From contig OZ037770.1 in assembly GCA_964035545.1 (NCBI GenBank), forward strand, positions 8,874,973 through 8,938,972: a stretch of 64,000 nt of DNA, in the 5' to 3' direction. Shown here piece by piece: positions 40,581 to 52,669 of this stretch; the stretch's first letter is position 1, and each line of letters starts with the position of its first letter. The position numbers and the translations under genes were made by a program. The notes under the pieces were generated by a model that saw only the letters and a program-made list of their open reading frames with translations, searched no databases and was not told the origin of the DNA. The DNA is from Bugula neritina (Eukaryota > Bryozoa > Gymnolaemata > Cheilostomatida > Bugulidae).

Positions 40581-42456
40581 ATGAACAAAGGGTCTGTGCT
40601 AGTAATGTTGGTGGCAGCATTAGTTCTTGTGGAAGGCAAGACACAGTTGAAGAGGAGAAATGGCAGTAAAGCTGCAGCTAATGTCGACAGAGTGATAGAG
40701 AGTAGAGGCGGAGAGGAACTGTTACAAGAGAACTCTCTGAAAGCCGGAGATAAATTTTTAGATGTTTACCAAGCTCTGCTGCAGAAGAAATCCGATAGAG
40801 ATGCCGTAAGTCTTTGTTCTGCGTCAGGTTGTTCTATATATTGATTAGAAAGCATAGTACCCGTGTCTACTACAGTCCTATGCCCAAGTTGTTACATAAA
40901 CCATGAGCAAACCTTCACCATTTAGCTTTCTGCATGATACCAGTATAGCCTCTTCGGAACTAAAATAGATTATTATTGATAAAAACTCCATCTCTCTTAA
41001 TTAAGCCATCACTATTGCTGAGCTATTAATATAAAGCAATTATTATCAATTAAAAATAGATTTTTAGCTGCTTCTATAGCAAGTTAGGTATGCCAATTAT
41101 GATGTTGCAAGTTTTCAATGCCTTTATTAAAAATAATTGCGCGTTCATCTTGATTCATCAGAGACTAGCTAAGAAAAGTGAGAGACAAGAAAGGAAAAAG
41201 CAAGCACTACGAGCAGCACAGGGAGAAAAGCTGCAAGCAGAAGCGGGTCTAGATTTTGAAACCTATGACCAGGCCGAAAAGTTCCACAATTTGGAAGCTG
41301 AGGCAGGTCGAAATGTGGCAAACCGATTTGGTAAAAATATTTATCTAAATATTACTCTCAAAGTAATCCAACAAACATATCTATGCTTGTTAATTAAAAA
41401 ACTCAAAATCAATTGAAAAATGCCGTGGATAAAAAAATTAATGTAATTATGATGGTTAAGCAGACAGCTAATTTCATGACAATTGAAATGCTTTATATAG
41501 AAGTAAACTCAAAATGTATGTAGAATATTTTAAAGTGTGTAAATTAATTTACAGAAATAATTTAATTTTTAAGCAATGTTTTGATTAAGCAGCATGATAG
41601 TGCAATTATAAAAAATTGTATTTGATTAAAGAGCCTTTCACATTATTCATACAATATGGCTGTATTAATGAATAATACTCCAAATAAGTATAGCTTTTGC
41701 GACTTCTAGGGCTACAGATCTTGAGTGAAAACAGCCACAATGAAAATGCTGCCATTAAAGAGAATGCTGGAGCTAAGGCAGCATCTGGCACTAAACTCCG
41801 GGCTCATGAAGCTGTTGACGCTGCAATGACATCAGATATTGAAGCACTGGATGAAGGGGAATACGCTGACCAGGAAGGTCTTGATGCCGCGGTAAGCTGC
41901 CACCTGTGTTATGTTCATATTGCTCTTGTGAATTAGGTTTAATTATAGAAACACCTACTTCTTGCTCACTTAAGGTTTCCTTCATGCTGAGAAATGATGA
42001 GCTAGTATTTAGTGAAGATATGTTTGTGCTTTTTAATTCATCATATGTATGTTATAGTTATAATTTTGTACTTGAATACATAGCATGTATTGAATGCAAC
42101 CTAAAAGCTATAGCAAAATAATATATTTCAGTTAGAGTTACAATCACATTTACTTTCACACATCACTAGATAAAACGTATAGAGAGCATAGAGTATTTAT
42201 AATTTGTTCTAAAGATATATTTACAATTTGTTCTGTATTGAAGGCATCAGACTCAAATGCACTCAACGCCCAGGAAGCAGCAAAAACTGAAAGAGAGGCA
42301 TTTATTGACGCTCAGAGTTTAAATGCCAGGAGTGGTGCATTTACTGACAACTTCTTTGGTGATGATAACTTTGGGGGAGCTTCGTTTCAGCCCACCAATA
42401 GCCTTGGTTTCTTTGGTGGCAGTTCTGGTGACTTCTTCAGAAGAAGAAGAAAATAG
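40581..42456 (+). CDS. Secreted family protein (G6), 262 aa
   Basis: Unrecognised family. Exons: A 40581-40805, B 41162-41330 (169 nt), C 41710-41891 (182 nt), D 42244-42456, phases 0, 1, 0. The signal peptide MNKGSVLVMLVAALVLVEGK precedes a Lys/Arg/Asn stretch. Exon A ends ALLQKKSDRDA, like G4. Exon B opens RLAKKSERQERKKQALRAAQ and ends DFETYDQAEKFHNLEA. Exon C has SENSHNENAAIKENAGAKAA and IEALDEGEYADQEGLDAA, closest to G4. Exon D has REAFIDAQSLNARSG, then a Phe/Gly/Ser-rich part (FFGDDNFGGASF) and a basic end RRRRK. AATAAA at 42622-42627 is a likely polyadenylation signal. With G4 and G5 it forms the most similar subgroup, suggesting more recent duplication. Confidence 0.88.
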
Positions 42457-43494
42457 TTTTGCTGAAAAATTTAAAATTAGAGCCGTTGTGTACTTATTTA
42501 GTGTTCTATCCAATCATATTGTTATTCATTTGAAATCATTTTTACTTTCTTCATTCCTCGCTTGCATTTTATTTCAAGAAATATGCTTTTATTTATATAC
42601 TTTTTATTAGAAGAATATTTAAATAAACTTTAATTAAATACAAACTATAGATTGGATCACATGTGATATTGAAAACAGCTATAACAATATCGTATATGCA
42701 ATGTTTGACGCACACTAAATTACAAAATCACAGCAGTTTAAATGAAACTTTCTGCACTTTGTTGAACTACTGAAAATAACTTGTTACAAAATGTGTCTTA
42801 CACCTAAAGCTTTTAACATGGCAGAAAGTTGTAAATTTATTAGCCAAGTCTTTTAAAATTAAAGGCCAAAACAAAAATAGACACACTGTTGCTTTGGTTG
42901 GATATTAACTTATGAAGCTTCATAGAAACAGTTTAATGAATAAAAATAAACTGAGTAAAACAAGCATTGATTTCTAACTAAACTAAATGCTCTACACATA
43001 CATTGAGTGAACTATATCTTGTGTTGCCTTCAGTGAAATAGAAATATAACAGATAATACTTAATACACTCTCTACACAGGTGAATAACCTGCCACCAGGT
43101 AGCCACTATACCTTGCAGTAGCTAGAAGGTGCAATATTTCAAGAGTTCATCTGGAACTGATTCATAGGTCAAATAAGTTATTGAATGCATAATCCAATAA
43201 TCTCTCATTCACTTAACTGCTAATGATCTAATTACCAAGTATGATGACTTGAGAGAAATGTGCGACTTGAGACAATATTATATAACACGCATCATCACCT
43301 GTGATCTGCTAATGACAGTGGATAAAGGATTACCTGGTTGATGAGCTGAATACTAATTGCAATTCATCTATGAATGATCTACTCCATCCTTTGTTGTCAG
43401 TTAATATAAATTATGTAAGGCCAGCTAATACAAATCTTCTGATCATGATCACATTTTTACCAATTAATATGGTGATAATTAGTTTTTATTTTGG

Positions 43495-43610
43495 TATAAA
43501 TATAACTCTTTGAGAGGCAGACTCTTTATAACGCACTTTGTTAGTGAACATCAGCACAGCGCTTATTGTATAACAAAGCTGAATCTGGTTCTGTGTTAAA
43601 GATAGGACAG
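43495..43610 (+). promoter_or_regulatory. TATA promoter and untranslated first exon of G7
   Basis: TATAAATA at 43495-43502. The non-coding exon, from about 43525, ends at 43610 with the donor GGACAG|GTAGTAAAA. The next acceptor lies shortly before the ATG at 44005 (GAAG or TTAG). Confidence 0.55.
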
Positions 43611-44004
43611 GTAGTAAAATATTATATTATATTACAATATATACAGTATATATATTAAAATCATAACATGTTTAAGAATTTCTATCTAATTTTAATATTA
43701 TATCTATACTAGAAAGTAATATTATAGACTTATAGATCTAATATTACAAGTGCATATATAAGATTGTTAATAAACCAACTGCAATTCTATCTTTGGGTTT
43801 TAAAAAAAGTTTAGTAGAGTTTTTAGATTACACTCCTCTGTAACACTATTATCAACTAAGAATTATATCATTATAAGTTAAAATGGGCTTAATAAGTAGC
43901 TGCTACGTCTGCTAACATTGACAGATAAAATAATAATTTAGTAATATTTCTAAAATGCTGCCTGCCACAATTGCAATTGGCTGTTTTTGAAGGTTAGCTA
44001 TAAA

Positions 44005-46170
44005 ATGACAAGGCTGTGCCTGGTGACAGCGTTGATGCTCTGTCTCCTAGCAACTGTCAGCAGTAATGTGGGCAGACTACGAAGTGCAGTGGGTAAAGGT
44101 GGAGCAGCAGTGACAGGTGGGGAAGTGGGGAAGGTCAACAGCTTGCAAGCTGCCGCGTCGTCAGGGAATCTGCTCAGAGCAAAACAGGCTAATGCTGACA
44201 GGCAGAAAGCTCTTTTGGATCGCAAACAGAAAAAGCAAGCTGTGAGTCTATCCATTGTATTACATATTATATTATATTGCATGCATTATGTTACATTTTA
44301 TTATGAAACTTTTTCTTACATGATCTTGTTTTTATTATATCTGTTGGGGCCATGCATTTCATCTTGTATTATGTTTAATGGTATATTAAACCCTATATTA
44401 TTTCATATAATGACAAATTTTATTATATATTATTTTATTAAATTGAAATTTGCATTATGTCATATTTTTTCATGCTAAATTTTAATTAATTATTGATGCA
44501 TTTTATTATAACATATTATACATGTTGTATTATGTATAATATATAATTATGTAGCTATATTCTGTAGCTACTAATTAGAAAATATCAGACTCTCATAGAA
44601 TTGCAACATAAATTTGGTGAATTGTTCCACATGGCAAGTTCTTAATTAGATCTTGCATAACACTCAACCAGAGTAGAGTATGTTTACTGGCTTGCATTTA
44701 GTCAGATTCTAAAAAGTGTTCTACTATACTTCTGCTAAAGTGTACAACAAAATTTTGACAAAGTTTTTCAAATTTCTCATCAATTCACAAGTTGCTAATA
44801 TTACAACTTCTCAAAAAATCAAATGCGCCAATAACCTGGCAACTAATCAATTTCATCTAATTTTGTTCAGCTATTTAAACATTTGTTTTATTTTTTTAAA
44901 GAGACTCGATAGAAAAGCAGCTAGAAAGGCAAGAAGAAAGGAAGGGGCTAAGGTTGGCAATGGAAACAAGCTAAAACAAGGAAATGCTGTAAACTTCCAA
45001 GAATATAACGATGCACAGAAATTTAATAATTTAGATGCAGCTGCAAAGTTGGACAAAGGAAATAAATTTGGTAAAATTAGAATTAATCACCAATAAATCT
45101 TAACCTAATTGCATATCTCTTACATTTTCATACCAAGCTTTTTGATTTTTCTATTCAGAATTTTCATTTAGTATTTTATAGGTAATAATGGTGATATATG
45201 TTTTTCTTTGATGATACAATTTGCTATTCAGGTATACAACTGCATTCGGAAGACTTTCACAATGAACATGCTGGGATAAACCAGAACGATGGATTCAAAA
45301 CAGGCAATGGAGTGCAGTTTTCAAACAAAGAGTATGTTGACACTGGTTTCTATGACAACGTGGAAGTCATAAGTGATGCGGAGGCCTATGACGATGAAGT
45401 TCTAAGTGCAGCGGTAAGCACTTCAGACATGATTTCATTAACTTGACGTTTAACTTATGAAAATTGGCAGCAAGCAGCATATCGAGTTTTTACTAACTAT
45501 CTGCTGTCAGCGCAAGCAGGAAGTTGAACTTAGATGCAATTGTTCAGCAAAAAAATTTAAAGTAGCTTATGTGTAGTTAATTGTTAAATTTCCATTCTTA
45601 TTCAAACACAAAATCAGTAAGTTTTAACTTGTTTTCAATGCTGCCAAATGCAACAATTATATTTGACTTTGTAGAAATTTAAAAGAATTTATTGTAAGAA
45701 GAGTTTATATATATTTATTAAAATAAAATAGCTAGGATCTTCGATTAATGAGAACTGTTTAGAATAAAAGCTGCTAAATTCTAAAATGCTATAGGTTTTT
45801 ATTTTCTTGTAAAATTATCTTTTAAGTTAAATATTTATATTAACTCTTTGATTCAGCGTTAAAAACTAGACTGGAAACAAAATTTTGAAAGTTGGAGTGC
45901 TGACAATTTATTCTATATTTGGCTGTTTTAATCAATTTTATGATTACAATGACCATTTATGTTAATGCATTGCCTGTTTTGTTCCAGGATGCTAATGCAG
46001 AAAGCATTAATGCAAACCAGGAAGTAGTTCACAATAATGAAGCTCTCTTAGACACAAAAGTATACGATAATAACAGAATTGAAAACTTCAATCATTTTGG
46101 GAATCAGCAAGGGTTTGGTCAATCTGACTTTCTCAATTTTCAGAACGACTTTGGAGGCTTTGGCTTTTAG
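44005..46170 (+). CDS. Secreted family protein (G7), 256 aa
   Basis: Unrecognised family. Exons: A 44005-44241, B 44902-45070 (169 nt), C 45232-45413 (182 nt), D 45988-46170, phases 0, 1, 0. The first ATG of the exon is used; the longer frame upstream has no ATG. The signal peptide MTRLCLVTALMLCLLATVSS is followed by a Gly/Ala/Val part (VGKGGAAVTGGEVGKV). Exon A ends KALLDRKQKKQA. Exon B opens RLDRKAARKARRKEGAK and ends NFQEYNDAQKFNNLDA. Exon C has SEDFHNEHAGINQNDGFKTG. Exon D is Asn/Gln/Phe-rich (NHFGNQQGFGQSDFLNFQ) and ends DFGGFGF, without the basic tail of its relatives. An AATAAA lies at 46602-46607. Confidence 0.87.
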
Positions 46171-46609
46171 CATAGAATGTTTTTAAATAATTTATGGTTT
46201 GTTGGGCGTTTTCAATCATATGCTTTGTTTCTCCTTTATTTATGTCTGAATAACAGTAAAACATATTGCCATTTACTTTAAAAATTTTATTTATTTCAGT
46301 TAGATATGACAACTTGTAAAAGTTCGAAAACAATGATTATAGTCTAATGTCTCAAATCTAAATATTTTGTCCACAAAACCTCAATTTTAATAACTGCTAT
46401 TGCCCATAATAACCATGTCAACATACTATTTATGTTACTGACAACATTTTATAATTAATTAAACATTTATTTCTTCTATAAAAAGTGACCATTTAAAAAT
46501 GTATTTATGGTCAACAAGATTTATCTCACAGGAAGCACAAAGGTTATTCTTTGTCTTGCTGTTTTGCTATTTTTCAAAGTTGCTTTCAAAATCAATTACT
46601 GAATAAAAC

Positions 46610-48000
46610 AGCCCCAAATCAATCATGCAATTGTAATCTTATGTATTTCTAAAGCTAAATTTGCCAGTTGGTCGCCTGTTTGCTTGATTGAATGAACATT
46701 TAAAATAAATAAATAATATCTCAAATAAAACACGATACTTGCACAGCCTGATGTGATTAGTCATAGTATATCCTTACAACTTAGTTACCCTTTGTAAACA
46801 CTAAGTATTGGTAACCCTTGATTTATTTGTAGGTAAATTATTTACCATAGTAAATACTTTAGATTAACTTTCATCTGATTTGAAACTGGCCAATTATTCA
46901 TACGTTTAACTATGGTTGTGAAATTGGGACAGTAATTTATCAAACTCTAAAAGTAATAATCCCTTTTGGTTCACCCCACAACTCATCACATATATAAAGG
47001 ATTTGCTAAACCGGACATTACAAAACACCATAGACTCTATTTACATTCTTATTACTACTAGAAACTTTGAGTAAATGGAAATAACACTACACTTTGAAAT
47101 TAATGAGGTGAGATTAATAAAATTCGTATAGTAACTTTACCTCTTTGATCGTGCACAGTGTAGGGAAACCAAAAACAATTTACAACTACGGCACCATGAG
47201 AAAGGGCTATCAATTATAGGGAGAGGGTCAAAATTAATAGCAAAATTCTACAACCCACATCCTGTAAGCTAGGTCAACCGGCATATACAGATAATTCCAC
47301 TAAATAATAACATCAGCACTATTGTAAGACACTATATCATAGCAGTATTTTCTCCAGCCCATTATTTATACATGGTTTGACAACTCCAACAAGTAAGCAT
47401 TATCCTGTTTATACTGTATAATATGAACACAGCATGCACTGTGTGGTATGTATGCTGGTGGCAGGCACCAATATTAAGCTCAAGATTATCTTCTTTATAA
47501 GATTTGAGCATAGATTTATGGTGGTTTACCAGTGCCAGCAGCCTGGGAACATCGCAATGTAAGATCATAGGCGCTGAGAAGAAGAAGTACCAGATGCACC
47601 TCCAGAACTGAAGTAGCTGATAATTGTGAACAGAATTAGTAATAGAAGTGTATGGTAGAGCACCTGCAACATATTGACTAACATCTTCCAGGTGCTTTTT
47701 AAGTTGATTGTAACTTCATTTTAAATGTCAGAGACGAAACTTTACAACTAAGTTAAACTATCATGCAACAACCCATGCATTTGTATTATTTTAAAACACT
47801 AATTTAAAAACATGGATCCATATTCCTTAATAAAAAAATATAACTTCATATAATATTAATATAAGCGAACTCAGTAAATGTATTAACAAAAATGAGTTTC
47901 GCACATTTCATTACATTGGCCAATTTAAAAAATGACAGTTGAATAACTTATCTAATAGAAATGGTCACAATAACAAAACACACAGAAGTATTTCTCCAAA
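46610..48000. other. Gene-free stretch between G7 and the GCP2-like exons
   Basis: AT-rich sequence without supported exons or recognised repeats. Confidence 0.5.
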
Positions 48001-48001
48001 T

Positions 48002-50693
48002 TTAAAATAAATGCACAATTAACACCAAGTCCATCTCAGCTTGTTTAGAGCTGTGGCTACAAAGACTCCTGCATGAGTTAGAGCTCATTGAGACATCTAG
48101 CCATGGCGAATAGAAGTTATTGTAATTCACCCTGAAACATAAAACTAGTTATATTATACAGGCATGCAATAAAACGATATTATACACATTTAAAAAGTAC
48201 GGTGTAACTATATGAGACAAAAAGCTGAAATCAACTAATATATGTTAAAATATTTATGCAATATATAAGAACTATCATAAATATAGGCAGCACTATCCAT
48301 GTGAATGCAATAGCTATTAATTAGGTCTGTTTACTAAAAAAAACCAGCTGCCTTATTATATCAATAGACCATTTATATAACTGCTAAATCTAGTGAGTAT
48401 ACTTGTGTTGTTAACCAACAGAGTTGTACAGGATAGTATGTACCTACAAAAATATTATATTTGTTATTACAATTAACAGAATCTCTGTCAAAGAGAAGGA
48501 AATAGAAAGCTGAACATCTGCTAAAGAAGCAGAAGTAGAAGATGATTGAGTAAGTCATGCTGACTCATGCTACATTTAGTTAAAAAAAAGTCTAATAATC
48601 AAAGAGAATGAATTAGCAGTAAGAAGGATGAAGAAGAGAAGTTTAATAGAAGAATAATGGACTGTGAATTGTTTAATCTCCACGTCTTTATACCATAATC
48701 TGATAAAAACGCTCTAATCACGAGAAACTACTTAGAGTTATGAAAGAGTTAATCTAGGATAGAAACAGTGGGCTAAGGTGGTGTCACTGTTGCATTTTGG
48801 GATATCTCTGTCTATGTTGATTCATGAAGCAGCGTCGTAAGAATGCAAAAAAACTGCACTAATTATAATGAAAACACATGATAGTTGTTGTAATATATTA
48901 TACAATATAATACTTGATAATGCATACCTGCATGAAGTTGCAGTACAGAATACAAACAGACTGCAGTTTGCTCAAAGTTTTCAGTAATTCTGGATTTGTT
49001 AGCATACAGTCTCTGAGACACTTGTTAAGCATGTTCATGTGTTGGTTGAGAACTTCGTCTACATTGGATACCTGCATAGTTATTAGTTAATCATATTAAC
49101 ACAGAAAAATATGTTCATTGACTGTTAATGTACTGCTTTAATTGTATGATAGAATAAGTTCTCAGAATGCATAACATAAAATAGTAGACTGAGAGTTACA
49201 CACATCTTTGAGGGACGTCTCAAACTCTGTCCAGTAAGAGTCTATAACCTCAATCATCATGTAGTACTGCAGGTGCTGGATAAAGTTCAACATCTTGTGA
49301 CGGAGAAGAAAGGCGCTGCTGAACTGGTGCAGCTGCTGCCGTGTGTACCCCTTTGCTGTGCTGTTGTTTATCCACACGCTGATAAACAGACAGCGAACAT
49401 GTTTATGTCTGCCAACTGAGAAAATTAGAAGATAAGTTAAACACTTTCTAGAAACGCAGCAGAAATAAGATGGCATCTGTTTGTAGATATTAGCAAATAC
49501 TTGTATAATTGCAATTAATCTGCAAAATGACGGTTAAACAATAACAATAAGGGGTTGCAATTTGACAATATATGAGCTTTAAAAACAAAACGCCAAAAGG
49601 TATCCCTAAGTTATAGTATGCCAGGTACATAACAATTCATTAAAATTGTTTATAAATTAAATTCTTTTAAAATAAAAGTATAATACAAATAGAAAGAAAA
49701 AGTAAGATAACTTCATTTGTGAGTATGGAGGCACATTTTATGTCCATATATTCTTTATTTATGTAATGGCACCCTTTACTATTGAGCAAAATATGCAATC
49801 AGTCATTTTTAATCATACTTCTTTCACTGTGTTCATTAAACATACGACTTCCTTTTTTCAAACTATCCTAGTGTGTCGGTCATTAACTAAGAGCAATGGC
49901 ATATAGAAATTTAATTTGTGTAATGAATATGCAGATGGGGAATCTTGCTAGATGCAGTACCATGAAATACAAAGCACTAGCAAGCACACGGACTAAGTGT
50001 CATTATCTCAAGCTATAAGTCTGAGAAAAGGATAAGAAGGCTGTAAATCACTTATTATCAGTAATCTGCCAGAACACGATTTAAGAACTCCGTCTAGTTG
50101 ATTTATTATAGAGATTATCCTGTTAGTGCCAATCAATGCATGGTGCCCTTAACTATACAGTTGGGAGATAGCACAGCCTAATGGCCTCTTTCCATGTCCC
50201 TACTTCTACACATCAAGTACTTGGCAGCAAGTTGCATACATGGAGTAAGCATGGAGAGTAACTGGTACACATGCAGGGGCATGTGATCCTTAAATAGAAT
50301 TTTAGTTCTTTGATTTTTAATTTAAAATGAACATTCTTGGAGGCAACATGCTGTGACTGGTAGATATATTTAAGAATAGACACTAAGAAGCTTTTCATAG
50401 TTGTCATTGGTAAAAACACTAGACCTACCGAGATTTGGCAATCTGCATGCACAAGATTTGTGAGTGAGTTTTTTGCAGATATTAATGCAGACCTATAAAT
50501 AGTGCTATAATTTGAGAATAAAACAAAATATTTCTGAATACAAGCAAATACATATGATGTTTAAACCTAGTTTATATCACAAGCTAGAGCCATGTTGGCG
50601 GGAACAGTTGAGAGCATACCTTTCTCGTATGTAGACTCTAAAAACAGTATAGTAAGCAGCTGTGTTATTAGGTCATGACCTAGAAGTGACACC
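48002..50693 (-). pseudogene. TUBGCP2: Partial gamma-tubulin complex component 2 (GCP2) gene, exons missing
   Basis: GCP2 is a core subunit of the gamma-tubulin complexes that nucleate microtubules. Four exons match its C-terminal half. Exon a 50620-50693 has GHDLITQLL. Exon b 49204-49415 has GRHKHVRCLF, VWINNSTAK and RHKMLNFIQHLQYYMM. Exon c 48928-49071 has LNKCLRDCMLTNPELLK. The last, d 48002-48131, has VNYNNFYSPWL, like the very end of GCP2. Exons a-b and b-c join in frame, but the segment with the W-P-L-S motif normally between a and b is absent. The exon before d (the G-F-E-x-x-I-N-x-F-D part) is also absent, so c joined to d gives a stop within a few codons. The N-terminal half is not seen before the SOUL genes. 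A dead or diverging partial copy fits best; very diverged exons are the alternative. Confidence 0.7.
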
Positions 50694-50946
50694 CTGCAAT
50701 ATTATCACATGAAAGTGAAGATAGTTAGAAAAATAGTAAATTCGAAACCTCTTTGAAAATAAAAACAAAGCGTCCGCCATGTAAAATGAGACGATAACTT
50801 CAAAATGCTCTGATTTTGGATTAGTCTTTTATGTAATTGCATTTTTAGCAATACAAACAAATTATAAAATTGCAGTAATAGTATTAATATTATAATGCAC
50901 TATAATATTAGTCTGATAACATAATATAACATAGGACTTTTTTCTT

Positions 50947-51084
50947 GCTCCATACTAGACCTACTTAGATTGCTTTCTGCAGAAAAACTCATTTCAATGT
51001 CTTTAAATTTTTCTGGCAGCCAGAGTTTTGAGACACCATACAACATAGTTACAAATTCACGAAGGCCGGTGAGGGCAAATCTAA
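50947..51084 (-). other. Candidate upstream exon of the GCP2-like gene
   Basis: On the minus strand an acceptor (GTTTTAG) starts a 138-nt open exon holding TGLREFVTMLYG, SKLWLPEKFKDIEMSF and a phase-2 end (AGTAG|GTCTAG) that fits the phase of the exon starting at 50693. The join would read SNLSRVSLLGHDLITQLL. The FKDI segment loosely resembles the residues before the H-D-L-I-T-Q-L-L motif in GCP2, but I cannot assign it firmly. Confidence 0.4.
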
Positions 51085-51089
51085 AACAA

Positions 51090-51860
51090 CGAGTAACCCT
51101 ACAGCAGATCTAAATATATGTGTGCTTTTAGTGTGGCCAATTAAAAATTTTTTGAAAAAAGCTTTGCTAGTGATATTAGTTGTCTTTCATTGATTAGTGC
51201 AATTGAAAGGTAGACAATTCCAAAATACCCCAATGAACATTTTAGTATAAAATATTCAAATTAAAGAAGTACTTTTTTGACATCACCAGTTAAATAGAAT
51301 GGAAGAAAGGAAAGAAGATCGGAAAAAATTTAAAAAAGGTTTTTTTTGCAAATTTAGCACTCAACATGAATTTAAAAATAGTTTGACCTAAATCTGTCCT
51401 TGAGGTGATACTGCTGGTAGAAAAAATTGAGGAGCAGCAGACTGATGTAAGAATACACTGACTCTAATAAAGCTATTAGTGCAGCATATATATTAGTGCG
51501 TGTAGTTTATTTGCATGTACAGTGTATTAGCATGTTCATCTTAGAAGTATATAAAGACCTACGCATATGTGCATGCTGTGCGTGCAATCCAGCAACATTG
51601 AAAATACAGCTGTGGTTTTTTATCCTTAAGCATATATTTTAATCTAAAATTATTTGCTTTTTAAAGTATCAGCGGTAGAACCTCGACGGTGATTCAACTT
51701 TCCCGAACCGGGGAAAACAGTTTTATCATTTAAGCACTATGTAAATGAATGCATGTATAATTAATACTATTGCATTTATAGCTTTCTTTGCTACCTCCAT
51801 TACTGATCACGTATTATACCAATAATTTTCAGACTAAAATTATATATGCCTCTATTTTTT
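51090..51860. other. Gene-free stretch before the SOUL duplication
   Basis: No exon or recognised repeat is seen. Confidence 0.45.
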
Positions 51861-51956
51861 TGCGTTTTATATTATTAGTGTATTTCAACATGGTTTTAAC
51901 TTTTAAGAAATTATTGGAGCTCTTAGGCTTTTGAAGTAGTGCAATGGTTTGTGTAA

Positions 51957-52440
51957 GGAGTTATCTGTATGTATCGGAAGGGCAACTCCTCTGCTACTTC
52001 TCCTTCATCGTAATGTGTAGCGTCCACCATCTCCTCGGCTTGCTAGTAATTGCTTACTACGCTACTAACATACGCTATGGACAATGGGAGGAGCTTAGTA
52101 ATTAGAGCTAGCAGCTATCACACACTGGTAGCAGTCAGACAGCGGATTAGCTAACAATGTACTCTGTCTGTCAGCTATCACACTCGGTAGCCGGCAGTCA
52201 GACATTAGATTAGCTAGCTATAGGTTGTGTGTACTCTGTCTGCGATTATGTAACTTGTTTTCTAAGTCATGTAGAGTTTTACTTGTGTATGAATTGCATT
52301 AAACAAACGCATAATAATTTCCTTAATTTGGCAGCATTGCATTGTTTTAATTACCCAAGCAATTAGTGAATGCACAGTTTCACAATAATAGTATAAAAGA
52401 GGTTTTAAATTTAATAAATGCATGGATGTTCTACCAGAGA
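51957..52440. repeat. Segment present only in the first duplication unit, with an internal tandem repeat
   Basis: The second unit passes directly across this position. Inside, a block starting CAGCTATCACAC, with TCAGACA, GATTAGCTA and ending ACTCTGTCTG, occurs twice in tandem (about 52112-52170 and 52172-52241). It is either an insertion into this unit or a deletion from the other. Confidence 0.6.
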
Positions 52441-52669
52441 ATATTAAGTTTCTATTTTTTAAAGTGTGAGAACTTTTTTATTGCAGACATTGTTGCATTA
52501 TAATAAAAATATCAAAATACAGACATTCAACTCTTACTATATGACGTATTAAAAAACTTGTAAAAGTGTGTTTTATGTGTCAATATCTAAAAGAGTTTTA
52601 ATTCAGATCAGCTTTGAATGTAAAACGAAGATCATAAATATAAAAATACAGCTGTTTACTATTAAAGGT

